A DNA stretch of 64,000 nt, taken from the NCBI GenBank assembly GCA_018350325.1, contig JAEVLN010000007.1, positions 3,019,804 through 3,083,803 of the forward strand, given 5' to 3'. The DNA comes from Globodera rostochiensis. Taxonomy: Eukaryota > Nematoda > Chromadorea > Rhabditida > Heteroderidae. The notes under the pieces were generated by a model. That model was not told the DNA's origin, did no database searches, and saw only the letters and a list, made by a program, of their open reading frames with translations. The position numbers and the translations under genes were made by a program. This document shows positions 46,806 through 59,239 of the stretch, piece after piece (within the stretch, counting starts at the first letter, position 1; the number at the start of each line of letters is the position of its first letter).

Positions 46806-46915
46806 ATCACGGCCTCGCAAAAAAATGTTCAATTGGTGTGATCCCTGATTTAGAAAATAAAATAAATAAAGTGAAAAGAACCTTTTTTTTAATTCTTACA
46901 TACTGTTAGATAATA

Positions 46916-47263
46916 GGGTGGGATTTTTTTAGTTAAGAAAAACTTGAGCATTAAACATGCTAATTTTTGCCGTGTGGTTTTGCTTCTAAAAAAATTTGGC
47001 CATAAATACTTCAAGGCCATACTATCATCGTGCAAATTTTCAGAGGATTTGGCCAATTAGGTAATTTTCTGTATAGTTACGTGAAAAAGGCGAATTTTTG
47101 TGTAATTACGCATGATAAAACTAAATAGCTGAAATTTGCACGATGATAGTATGGCCTTAGAAGTATTTTTGGCCAAATTTTTTAAGAATTTCAAAAAGGC
47201 AAAACCACACGGCAAATTTAGCAGCTTAATGCTCAAGTTTTTCTTAACTAAAAATCCCCACCC
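46916..47263. mobile_element. Tc1/mariner-like MITE
   Basis: A 348-bp element with inverted arms of about 140 bp starting GGGTGGGGATTTT type, containing TTAAGAAAAACTTGAGC and CACGATGATAGTATGGCC. It is bounded by TA on both sides, as expected for TA-target transposons. No coding region is seen. Confidence 0.75.
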
Positions 47264-47720
47264 TAGTAATTAAACCTCGAAATATCCTGGGTCACAATTC
47301 AAACTGAATTTTAAAATTTGCTTCTGCAGGGAAAGGCACATCTCTTACAAATTGGAGAACAAATACAGCGGATTAACGAATTAGCTGTTCCGTGAAATTA
47401 TCAAAATTTTAATGCATTGTGCCGTTTTGAGTAGAGACCGGCAACTCAGCCCAAACAAAATTTTGTACAAAATTTTTTGGGTTTCTTTTGGTTTTGGTTT
47501 CTTTTGGGTTTTGCTCAATTTGACCAAAACCAAATTTTTAAGCGCGTGCTTTTTTTTTATTCCCATTATGCGACTGATCTATAGAGTAATCGCGATGCCA
47601 ATCATAATCTTATCTGGTAATAACTTCATTTTATCATGCAGAAGAAGCTGCTAAATTTCAGACTGAATTTCACTCGAAAAATGAATTTGGAACAATAAAG
47701 CACATTTACACTGTTCTGTT
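47264..47720. other. Intergenic, no gene seen
   Basis: It contains a stretch near 47,655-47,712 related to the right arm of the 13.5-kb element (CAGACTGAATTTCACTCG), into which the next element has inserted. Confidence 0.5.
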
Positions 47721-48648
47721 CAGGGGTGCTCACGGTTACCAATTTTCGTAACCGTAACCGCCCGTCCTCAAACACTCGTAACCGTTAACCGCCCGTAACC
47801 GCCCGTCCTAAAAATCTCATAACCGTTAACCGCCCGCGGTTATCCGCGGTTAACCGCATTATTTAAAAATCAATAAAGTTTTCCAGATTTCAAAAAATCG
47901 ATTTTCAAAACTAATTTGTGATGTGGCGTCTTTCTAAAATTAAATCAAAATTGATGTGTATTGAACTTAACAAGTGATTTTTATCAGATTTTGTCAATGA
48001 AAAAAATTTTGAAATCTCTTTCTAACACTTTCATGATTAAAATCTAACAAAGCGCGACGATCAGAGTAATATTTTTCTGTTTTTTGCGCATTAGTTTCCT
48101 AAAATATTTTTAAGAGAGGGGGTGGGGGTTCGGCGGTGCCGATAGGCGCCGCCGAGGAAAAAAATCCGAATATCTAACGCCTTATGCTGAGAAAAATCGT
48201 TCAGATTTTAGGTAATTGAGTTCTAAAATGCACTAATTATTTATGTAAATACTTAGAATTTTACTTTTTATATCTAAAATTTTGGCAAAAAATTGAAAGA
48301 ATACTAAAAAGAAGGGATCTTAAAATATAAATAAAAAATAAAATAATTACAGCGGAAGGGGCTAGAACCTAGACCAAATAAAATCAGTCTAAGAGTTTCA
48401 CCACTGAGACACTGGATAGACAGGGGGATTTGGTGAAATGTGAATAAAAGCAAAGAAATTATAAAGTCAAATCGTCTCAATCCTTAGTATTCAAAAAAAC
48501 AATGGATGCGACGGTTAACCGCGGTTTTAGTGGTCATAACCGTTAACCGCCCGTAACCGCGGTGCTTTAAAATTCCATAACCGTTAACCGCGGTTATCCG
48601 CGGGTAACCGCGGTTAGCCGCGGTTACGGGTAACCGTGAGCAGGCCTG
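47721..48648. mobile_element. hAT-like element, TAACCG-motif family
   Basis: A 928-bp element with ends CAGGGGTGCTCACGGTTACC and GGTAACCGTGAGCAGGCCTG. The exact 8-bp TSD GTTCTGTT lies at 47,713-47,720 and 48,649-48,656. Both subterminal regions are arrays of CCGTTAACCGCCCG. The interior carries the GC hairpin (48,131-48,155) and a tRNA-like stretch on the minus strand (about 48,355-48,420). No transposase is seen. Confidence 0.9.
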
Positions 48649-48656
48649 GTTCTGTT

Positions 48657-49239
48657 CTGTATTTACAAAACACAGCAAAAGAATTGTAAATGCAAAAAGA
48701 AAGGAATGCCAAAATAAGAGGACAGAATCGACTTTTATGTATTTGACCTTTTTCGGGGCAGTTAAGAGCAAAGTCCAAATACATTTAGTTGCAAAAGGCG
48801 GCAAGAAAGTGTGTTAGCTATCAAGCTGTCAATCCTCCATTTTGTTTATCCTCGGGCCAATTGGGAGCAAAGGCTATAAACATTTTAGTTACAAATGGCA
48901 AGAAAGAGTAAATGCACATTGAAGAACAGGGTTGCTTGTAAATGAAATTTCCTTAGGTTAAATGTTCAAGATTGCTTACGTTATTCTACCAAAACTCATA
49001 CTAATTATATTATTAAAAGCAGAATTTTATGTGTGATCCCTAAAGCTAAAAAGGATTGTTTCTCTCTCGCCACTTGGACCTAATTGGTTATGCACCGAGG
49101 GACAACCATTCTCTGAATCAATAAATTTTGTTCACAAGCTCCATTTAACCAAAAAGGTCCTCCGCCGAGAGAAAAAATCGAATATTTAACGACTTGTAAT
49201 GAAAAAGCGTCAATTTTTTGGGTATTTAACGTTCTAAAA
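48657..49239. other. Intergenic, no gene seen
   Basis: AT-rich sequence before the satellite. It contains no recognisable exon. Confidence 0.5.
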
Positions 49240-52200
49240 TTACCTTCACAGATGTCGGTGGTTGTCCATATTTTCTTTGTTCACGGAAACTTCGTAGTTC
49301 ACGTTTACGTTTATCATTTTAAACGATTTTTGCAAATCACAATTTATCAAAACCGGGTCCTTTTATTTTTTACCGAAACCATTTAATTCGAGTTTATCAT
49401 TTTAAACCGTTTTTGCAAATCACTATTTAACAAAACCGGTTTTCAATATTTACTTTTACTGATGTCGGTGGTTGTCCATATTTTCTTTGTTCACGGAAAC
49501 TACGTAGTTCACGTTTATCATTTTAAACCGTTTTTGCAAATTACAATTTATCAAAACCGGTTTTCAGTTATTTACTTTTACAGATGTCGGTGGTTTCGCT
49601 TACAAATTAGTTCGTTTATTCACGGTAACTCGTAGTTCACGTTTATCATTTTAAACGATTTTTGCAAATCACAATTTATCAAAACCGGTTCTAGCTATTT
49701 ACCTTCACAGATGTCGGTGGTTGTCCATATTTTCTTTGTTCACGGAAAATTCGTAGTTCACGTTTATCATTTTAAACCGTCTTTGCAAATCACTATTTAA
49801 CAAACGTATTCACGTTTAGCAATAAACCTGCAAATCATTATTTACCAAAACCGTCTTTCGTATTCACGTTTAGTAATTTAGCGTTTTTGCAAATCATTAT
49901 GATAAACGTGAACTAAATGGGTTTGTGAAAAATACGAAACCCGGTTTAGATAAATTATAATTTGCAAAAACGCTTTAAAATGATAAATGTGAACTAAATA
50001 TTTTCCGTGAACAAAGAAAATAGGGACAAAACCAACATCTGTGAAAATAAATAACCAGAAACCGGTTTTGATAAATTGTGATTTGCAAAAACGGTTTAAA
50101 AACGTAACTAAATGGTTTCGGTAAAAAAAGCTGGGTTTAATAAATAATGATTTGCAAAAATCGTTTAAAATGATAACGTAAATTAAATGGTTTCGTAAAA
50201 GGTTTTGATAAATAGTGATTTGCAAAAACGGTTTAAAATGATAAATGCGAACGACGTAGTTTCCGTGAACAAACAAAATACATACAACCACCGACAGCTG
50301 TGAAGGTAAACCGAAAACCGGTTTTGATAAATTGTGATTTGCAAAAACGGTTTAGAATGATAAAGTGAAATGGTTTTGGAGAAAATACGAAACCCAGTTT
50401 AGATAAATTATGATTTGCAAAATCGTTTAAAATGATAAACGTGAACTACGAAGTTTTAGTGAACAAAGAAAATAGGGACAAAACCAACATCTGTGAAAAT
50501 AAATAACCAGAAACCGGTTTTGATAAATTGTGATTTGCAAAAACGGTTTAAAAACGTAACTAAATGGTTTCGGTAAAAAAAGCTGGGTTTAATAAATAAT
50601 GATTTGCAAAAATCGTTTAAAATGATAAACGTAAATTAAATGGTTTCGTAAAAGGTTTTGATAAATAGTGATTTGCAAAAACGGTTTAAAATGATAAATG
50701 CGAACGACGTAGTTTCCGTGAACAAACAAAATACATACAACCACCGACAGCTGTGAAGGTAAACCGAAAACCGGTTTTGATAAATTGTGATTTGCAAAAA
50801 CGGTTTAAAATGATAAACGTGAAATGGTTTTGGAGAAAATACGAAACCCGGTTTGGATAAATTGTGATTTGCAAAAATCGTTTAAAATGATAAACTTGAA
50901 CTACGAGTTACCGTGAAAACTAATTTGTAAGCAAAACCGCCGACATCTGTAAAAGTAAATAACTGAAAACCGGTTTTGATAAATAGCGTTTTGCAAAGAC
51001 GGTTTAAAATGATAAACGTGAATTACGTAGTTTCCGTGAACAATGAAAATATGGACAACCACCGACATCTGTAAAAGTAAATAACTGAAAACCGGTTTTG
51101 ATAAATTGTGATTTGCAAAAATCGTTTAAAATGATAAACGTGAACTACGAGTTACCGTGAATAAACGAACTAATTTGTAAGCGAAACCACCGACATCTGT
51201 AAAAGTAAATAACTGAAAACCGATTTTGATAATTGTAATTTGCAAAAACGGTTTAAAATGATAAACGTGAAATGGTTTTGGAGAAAATACGAAACCCGGT
51301 TTGGATAAATTGTGATTTGCAAAAATCGTTTAAAATGATAAACTTGAACTACGAGTTACCGTGAAAACTAATTTGTAAGCAAAACCGCCGACATCTGTAA
51401 AAGTAAATAACTGAAAACCGGTTTTGATAAATAGTGTTTTGCAAAGACGGTTTAAAATGATAAACGTGAACTACGTAGTTTCCGTGAACAATGAAAATAT
51501 GGACAACCACCGACATCTGTAAAAGTAAATAACTGAAAACCGGTTTTGTTAAATAGTGAGGTTGTAAGTATTTGTTTGTTCACGGAAACTTCGTAGTTCA
51601 CGTTTATCATTTAAAACCGTTTTTGCAAATCACCATTTAACAAAACCGGTTTCCGGCTATTTACCTCACACGTGTTGGTGGCTGTCCAAATTGTTTGTTC
51701 ACGGAAACTACTTCGTTCGCGTTTATCCTTTTAAACCTTTTTTGCCAAATTTAGCAATTTTTGTTTTTGCAAATCATCATCTACCAAAACCGGTTTTCGT
51801 TTTTTTTAACGTTTAGCAGTTTAGCTTTTTGCAAATCATCATCTACCAAAACCGGGTTTCGTTTATTTTTTACGTTTAGCAAGTTAGCGTTTTTACAAAT
51901 CATCATCTACCAAAACCGGTTTTCATTTACTTTTCACGTTTAGCAATTTTGCGTTTTTGCAAAATTATTATCTACCAAACCGGTTTTCGTATATTTTTCA
52001 CGTTTAGCAATTTTTAGCGTTTTTGCAAATCATCATTTAGCAATTTAGCGTTTTTACAAATCATCATCTACCAAAACCGGTTTTCGTATATTTTTCACGT
52101 TTAGCTATTTAGCGTTTTTGCAAATCAATCATTAGCAATTAGCGTTTTACAATCATCATCTAACACAAAAACCGTTTTCGTATATGTTTACGTTTAGCAA

Positions 52201-55200
52201 TTTTAGTGTTTTGCAAATCATCATTTAGCAATTTAGCGTTTGGACAAATCATTATTACCAAAAACCGGTTAGTATAGTTTTCACGTTAGAATTAGCGTTT
52301 TTGTAAAAATCATCAATCTGACAAAACCGGTTTCGTTTGTTTTTTACGTTAGCAATTTAGCGTTTTTACAAATGCTCATCTACCCAAAACGGTTTTTTCA
52401 TTTTACTGTCGTTTAGCAATTTTGCGGTCTCTTTTTTGCAAAATTATTCTACCCAAACCGGTTTTCGTATTATTTCACGTTTTAGGCAATTTTTTAGCGT
52501 TTTTGCAAATCATCATTTAGCAATTTAGCGTTTTTACAAATTATCATCTACCAAAACCGGTTTTCGTATATTTTTCACGTTTAGCTATTTAGCGTTTTTG
52601 CAAATTCATCATTTAGCAATTTCGCGTTTTTATAAATCATCATCTACCAAAACCGGTTTTCGTTTGCTCTGAAACCATTGGGTTCACGTTTAGCAATTTT
52701 TGTTTTTGCAAATCATCATCTACCAAAACCGGTTTTCATTTACTTTTCACGTTTAGCAATTTTGCGTTATTGCAAAATTATCAGCTACAAAAACCGGTTT
52801 TGGTATATTTCACGTTTAGCTATTTAGCGTTTTTGCAAATTCATCAATCATCATCTACCAAAACCGGTTTTCGTATATTTTTCACGTTTAGCAATTTTTA
52901 GCGTTTTTGCAAATCATCATTTAGCAATTTAGCGTTTTTACAAATCATCATTTACCAAAACCGGTTTTCGTATATTTTTCACGTTTAGCTCTTTAGCTTT
53001 ATTTTTCACGTTTAGCAATTTAGCGTTTTTACAAATCATCATTTAGCAATTTAGCGTTTTTACAAATCATCATTTACCAAAACCGGTTTTCGTATATTTT
53101 TCACGTTTAGCTCTTTAGCTTTATTTTTCACGTTTAGCAATTTAGCGTTTTTACAAATCATCATCTACAAAAACCGGTTTTCGTATATTTCACGTTTAGC
53201 AATTTTTAGCGTTTTTGCAAATTATCATTTAGCAAAACCGGTTTTCGTTTACTTTTGACGTTTAGCAATTTAGCGTTTTTGTAATTCATCATCTACCAAA
53301 ACCGGTTTTCGTTTTTTTTACGTTTAGCAATTTAGCTTTTTGCAAATCATTATCTACCAAAACCGTATTTCGTTTTTTTTCACGTTTAGCAATTTAGCTT
53401 TTTGCAAATCATCATCTACAAAAACCGGTTTTCATTTACTTTTCACGTTTAGCAATTTTGCGTTTTTGCAAAATTATCAGCTACAAAAACCGGTTTTCGT
53501 ATATTTCACGTTTAGCAATTTTTAGCGTTTTTGCAAATCATCATTTAGCAATTTAGCGTTTTTACAAATCATCATCTACCAAAACCGGTTTTCGTTTACT
53601 TTTGACGTTTAGCAATTTAGCGTTTTTGCAAATCATCATCTACCAAAACCGGTTTTCGTGTATTTTTCACGTTTAGCTATTTAGCGTTTATTTTTCACGT
53701 TTAGCAATTTAGCGTTTTTACAAATCATCATCTACAAAAACCGGTTTCGTATATTCCACGTTTAGCAATTTTCGTCTTTGCAAATCATCATCTACAAAAC
53801 CGGTTTTCGTTTTTTTTTTACGTTTAGCAATTTAGCTTTTTGCAAATCATTATCTACCAAAACCGGTTTTCGTTTATTTTTCATGTTTAGCAATTTTCGT
53901 CTTTACAATCATCATCTACCAAAACCGGTTTTCGTTTTTTTTTACGTTTAGCAATTTAGCGTTTTTGCAAATCATCATTTAGCAATTTAGCGTTTTTGTA
54001 AATCATCATCTGCCAAAACCGGGTTTCGTTTATTTTTTCTCCGAAAACATTGAGTTCACGTTTAGCTATTTAGCGTTTTTGCAAATTCATCAATCATCAT
54101 CTACAAAAACGGTTTTCGTATATTTTTCACGTTTAGCAATTTTTAGCGTTTTTGCAATTCATCATTTAGCAATTTAGCGTTTTTACAAATCATCATCTAC
54201 CAAAACCGGTTTTCGTATATTTTTCACGTTTAGCTATTTAGCGTTTTTGCAAATCATCATTTAGCAATTTAGCGTTTTTGTAAATCAACATCTGCCAAAA
54301 CCGGGTTTCGTTTATTTTTTCTCCGAAAACATTGAGTTCACGTTTAGCTATTTAGCGTTTTTGCAAATTCATCAATCATCATCTACAAAAACGGTTTTCG
54401 TATATTTTTCACGTTTAGCAATTTTTAGCGTTTTTGCAAATCATCATTTAGCAATTTAGCGTTTTTACAAATCATCATCTACCAAAACCGGTTTTCGTAT
54501 ATTTTTCACGTTTAGCTATTTAGCGTTTATTTTTCACGTTTAGCAATTTAGCGTTTTTACAAATCATCATCTACAAAAACCGGTTTTCGTATATTTCACG
54601 TTTAGCAATTTTCGTCTTTGCAAATCATCATCTACCAAAACCGGTTTTCGTTTTTTTTACGTTTAGCAATTTAGCGTTTTTGTAATTCATCATCTACCAA
54701 AACCGGTTTTCGTTTTTTTTCACGTTTAGCAATTTAGCTTTTCGCAAATCATCATCTACAAAAACCGGTTTTACTTTTCACGTTTAGCAATTTTGCCTTT
54801 TTGCAAAATTATCACCTACAAAAACCGGTTTTCGTATATTTCACGTTTAGCAATTTTTAGCGTTTTTGCAAATCATCATTTAGCAATTTAGCGTTTTTAC
54901 AAATCATCATCTACCAAAACCGGTTTTCGTTTACTTTTGACGTTTAGCAATTTAGCGTTTTTGCAAATCATCATCTACCAAAACCGGTTTTCGTATATTT
55001 TCACGTTTAGCTATTTAGCGTTTTTGCAAATCATCATCTACCAAAACCGGTTTTCGTTTACTCTGAAACCATTGGGTTCAATTTATCGTTTTGAGCAATT
55101 TAGTGTTTGCAATCATCATCTACCAAAACCGGTTTTTGTTTATTTACGTTTAGCTATTTAGCGTTTTTGCAAATCATCATCTACAAAAACCGGTTTTCGT

Positions 55201-55740
55201 TTATTTTTCACGTTTAGCTATTTAGCGTTTTTGCAAATCATCATCTACAAAAACCGGTTTTCGTTTATTTTTCACGTTTAGCTATTTAGCGTTTTTGCAA
55301 ATCATCATCTACAAAAACCGGTTTTCGTTTATTTTTCACGTTTAGCTATTTAGCGTTTTTGCAAATCATCATCTACAAAAACCGGTTTTCGTTTATTTTT
55401 CACGTTTAGCTATTTAGCGTTTTTGCAAATCATCATCTACAAAAACCGGTTTTCGTTTATTTTTCACGTTTAGCTATTTAGCGTTTTTGCAAATCATCAT
55501 TTAGCAATTTAGCGTTTTTGTAAATCATCATCTGCCAAAACCGGTTTTCGTTTATTTTTTCTCCAAAAACATTGAGTTCACGTTTAGCTATTTAGCGTTT
55601 TTGCAAATCATCATTTAGAAATTGATCATTTTTGCAAATCATCATTTAGAAATTGATCGTTTTTGCATATCATCATCTACCAAAACCGGTTTTCGGTTAT
55701 TTACTTTCACAGATGTTGGTTTATTAAATGGGTGCGCAAT
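49240..55740. repeat. Satellite array built on AAAACCGGTTTT, with strand switches
   Basis: Dozens of units sharing TTTGCAAATCAT, CCAAAACCGGTTTTCG and CACGTTTAGCAATTTAGCG. Orientation is forward at 49,240-49,890, reversed at about 49,897-51,555, and forward again to 55,740. The reversed block has a longer unit with a higher-order period near 450-460 bp (compare 50,041 with 50,501, and 50,820 with 51,270). Short frames inside are repeat artefacts. Centromeric or heterochromatic identity cannot be judged from sequence alone. Confidence 0.9.
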
Positions 55741-55948
55741 TTGTTCATTAAACCGTGTAGTTCGCGTATTATTTGCAGAACAAATATTTCCCGAATATCG
55801 AAAATCCAAATATCGAAACCTAATTTAAATAAAACATGATATTTGAAAGCTGTGAGTCCCGAGAATTTGATTTTGCCGGTCTCTAATCCAGACCGTTCCG
55901 AATACAGAACGGAGCAATAACTGACTTTGAACTTAACCAATTTTTGTA

Positions 55949-56052
55949 TTACCGTATATCCTTTAATTATTACCCAGGGTAATTCATTTTTGATCCTCCT
56001 CTAGGCTGGGTAATTATTAGGGAATGGGTGATAATTAGAGGATATACGGTAT
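55949..56052. repeat. MITE with TTACCGTATATCC ends
   Basis: TTACCGTATATCC and CCAG/CTGGGTAATTATTA inner arms form a palindrome of about 100 bp. It is a relative of the perfect palindrome at 60,029. Confidence 0.65.
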
Positions 56053-56619
56053 TAGACATTCGGATCGGAGGCGCCGACTCTTGTGGACTAATACTCAAAT
56101 GGACCCACGCCATTGTCATTTATTGATCCTTTTGTGTCGTCCCCCCCCCCCCCAAAAACATTACACTTTTGACCCCTTCCTCATCATTCTTAAACAGTGA
56201 GGTGCATACTAATTGTCTATGCCATGCCGCTGCCCCCTCCACCCCCAAATTGTTGATTCTTCTTTATAATTTCTTTGCTTCTTCCTCATTTACTCCTTTA
56301 TCTGGTGATTCCATTTTGACCAATTTTAAGCCTCTACCCGAAATTGAAACACAATTTTGAAAATGTGGTAGAACTGAAGAATATCAAAACATTTAATTTT
56401 CCATATATTCGACTTCCCATCGCCGCGCTGAGCACGAATCCGAATTTTTTTTTTTGCCGCAAAGCAATATGTATGAAGAAATAAAAAATTAGAATTTAAA
56501 GCGCTTTTTGAATCGGTTGATAAGTAACGCAAGTTTTGCGAAAGGTTAACAGCAACTTATTTTAGAAAATTGAAAAGTCATTAAAATTCAAGCGACTCCT
56601 ATAAACAAAGATTTTCGTT
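56053..56619. other. Upstream region of the BTB gene
   Basis: It contains a C tract at 56,142-56,153. No gene is seen. No clear TATA box was identified. Confidence 0.5.
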
Positions 56620-59239
56620 ATGTCAAATTCGAACTCTGTGAACAGTCGTAGGAAGCGTTTGCTGAACACGGGCAATGGGGCGGACGTGCACTTTTTGGTT
56701 GGGGATGGAGACGAAATGGAGGCGAGTTCCATTTGAGTTAAAAGGGTATTCTCTCTCAACCATTTTGAATTTGAAGCTTTTGCCTGCACATAAAGCACTT
56801 CTCGGAACGGCCTCCGATGTGTTCGAGACAATGTTCCGTTTTGACGCGGAAAATGCAAAGTCCACTGCCACTGCTGGGACGGGTGCGAAAATTTTGTTTA
56901 AATTTTTCGAAAAACATTTTTTTTAGCCCCTCCGGCGGAAGTGATTAAGCCCATCGAGGTGCCCGACGTGGAGGTGGGCGCGTTCAAAACAATGTTGAGC
57001 TTCATCTACGCCGATGATTTGAGTGGACTGGACGGAGACAACGCAATTTCTGTGCTTTATGCGGGTGAATTTTAAGATTTGAAAATATTAATTCCTTTTT
57101 CACAATTTAATTTTTAATATGAAAGTTTGTTGATAATCATTAAAACTTACGGGTAATTCTATCTTTCATTGGTCTGAAGATTTTATGCAATTATGTAAAG
57201 TACTCGGGCGTTAATGAGATCGCTGATCACGAATATGACAACAGATTTATCATATGATTTCATCTAATCTATGATTTTTTATTATTTTTTATTGTTTTAT
57301 AAAGTGTTATAGAGAGAATAAGGGCCGTAGAATCCGAATCTGACCTCCATTTCTACCAATTTCTAACCCCGGGTCCGAATTCGGAATCATAGATAGATGA
57401 GATCATATCAGCGACCTCGATAGCCCCCGAGTACTTCACAAATAAAAAAAATCGGGACCAATGAAAGACAGACAGGAGAATGCCAGCAAAATTACCATAA
57501 AAGTTTGGTTTGATTTTTAAAGTTTCAAAAATCATTTTTTAATTGTCTTTTAGCCAAAAAGTATGACGTGCCCGGACTGATCAAAGCGTGCGTGGACTTT
57601 CCCATACCGGATTTGCGCAATGTTTTCCTTGCATTTGACCATGCTCGTTGCATTGATGAAAAGTGAGGAAATTTTTAATTTAAATCATAGACTCGTCAAA
57701 ACTTTAGTTTTAATTCAAAATAATAAATTTTATTTTTGGGCATTCGCTCGCCGCTGTTTGCATTACATTGATATGAATGCGCACAATTTGATTCAATCCG
57801 AAGAATTTATGAAAATTGATCAAAGATTGTTGTGCAAGATTTTGGACCGTGATCAGCTGTTTGACTGCTCAGAAATGGCAATTTGGATAGCTGTAAATTT
57901 GCAAAATATTTTAATTAAATTTCGCAATTTATTTGTCAAACATAATTATTTTGTTTATGTATATCATATACTTTAATTTCTTTTTTTTCTTCATTTTTTA
58001 GGCCTTTTTATGGGCGGATGAAAAATGCCGTCAAAATGGCAAAAAGTGTTCGGCGGAGAATCGACGCGCAATGCTCGGCCCGGCACTCTTCAAAATTCGT
58101 GTTCCTCTCCTGCCGCTGAAGGATTTTTCTGAGAATATTGGTTGGAACCTTTTCTGGGGACAAACTTTTCATTGATCTTTTTGATTTTAAACCCCCGCTT
58201 CTTGACAGTTACATCTGGACTGTTGACGGACGCCGAGCTGATCAGCGTGTATCTGCATCATTCTCATCCGGATGTCACGCTGACCGAGCAGTACCCGCTG
58301 CAGTTCCCAACTAAGCGACGGACAGCGTCCGATCCGTATAAAGCCAAAGGCCAAATTGTGCTGCAAATTGACAAAGTTTCCAAATTTGCGGGATACGAGA
58401 ACAGTCGCCGACTCAGCGAGGCGGTGTACATCCGGGGCCTTCCATGGAAAATTTTGGCAACTTCGCGAACAGTCACCGACCAAATGGGCGTTTATCTCCA
58501 GTGCAATGCAGAAGACAGTGGTGGGGAGGGGGCATTATTAGGGATCACACCCCCAACTCGCTAATTGATCGTTTAAGTCAAAATTTGTTTGAGTGTCCAG
58601 CAGAGGTTGACCGCATTTTCTCAGCCAAAAGAGGGTCGATTCTCCTAACCCCATCAAACAAAAATTGGCTGAAGTTTTCAGTTTTTTTGGTCTGTTTCTG
58701 TATAATTTATTCATCAAATCATTTTTTAGTCAGATTTTTGAGGGGTTTTGGAAGTGTTTGGACAATCTTTACAAAGCTAAAAATTTGTATTTTCGAATTT
58801 TAACAATTTTTGAAAATTTTTATAAACACCGGTAACGGGTCAGCTCACCGGGGGCAAAAAAAAGTGTAACTGTTAGCCCCGGGGTGTCAAGAAACCGGTC
58901 TTAAACAGTCCTAGTATTTTTAATATTAAGATCCCAATTGGAGCTGTGCTTGTTCAGCAACACTGCGGCTTGTTTTGCAAAAGAAGGGCAAAGAAGAACT
59001 CACTCGAAAGAAGGACAACACCATTTTCAACTCGACCATGAACATTGTGGGCTTCGCCCAGTTCCTAACGTTTACGGTTAAGCTGAGAAATGATGATTTG
59101 TTGGTCAAAAATGATTGGAATTAATGTAATAAAAATTTAGAAATTGTTGGACCCGAACAACGGATGGTACGACGCGAAGAGTGACACGGTGATTTTGTCT
59201 GCCGACGTAACTGCGGACGAACCTCACAGAGTCGAGTGA
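56620..59239 (+). CDS. BTB-BACK-MATH-like protein, cyst-nematode type
   Basis: Nine exons; the main boundaries are 56,620-56,732, 56,777-56,882, 56,927-57,064, 57,554-57,662, about 57,741-57,892, about 58,004-58,140, about 58,207-58,512, about 58,932-59,095 and about 59,141-59,239. The BTB part reads ADVHFLVGDGDEMELLPAHK, FETMFRFD and FKTMLSFIYADD; BACK reads LFDCSEMAIW and CSAENRRAMLGPALFKIRVP. The C-terminus (VYIRGLPWKILA, WSCACSATLRLVLQKKGKE, DTVILSADVTADEP) is the MATH-like half seen in cyst-nematode BTB families. BTB-MATH proteins usually act as CUL3 substrate adaptors; that role is inferred. Intron 1 needs a GC donor. Intron 4 lacks a visible AG acceptor before the exon starting near 57,741. 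Confidence 0.8.

Noticed and set aside
49240..55740. CRISPR-like regular repeats and short Phe/Lys-rich ORFs
   Set aside because: Eukaryotic satellite: no constant-length unique spacers, units vary and flip strand, and the frames are repeat translations.
58187..58483. Antisense 98-codon frame
   Set aside because: Shadow of the BTB gene exon on the plus strand.
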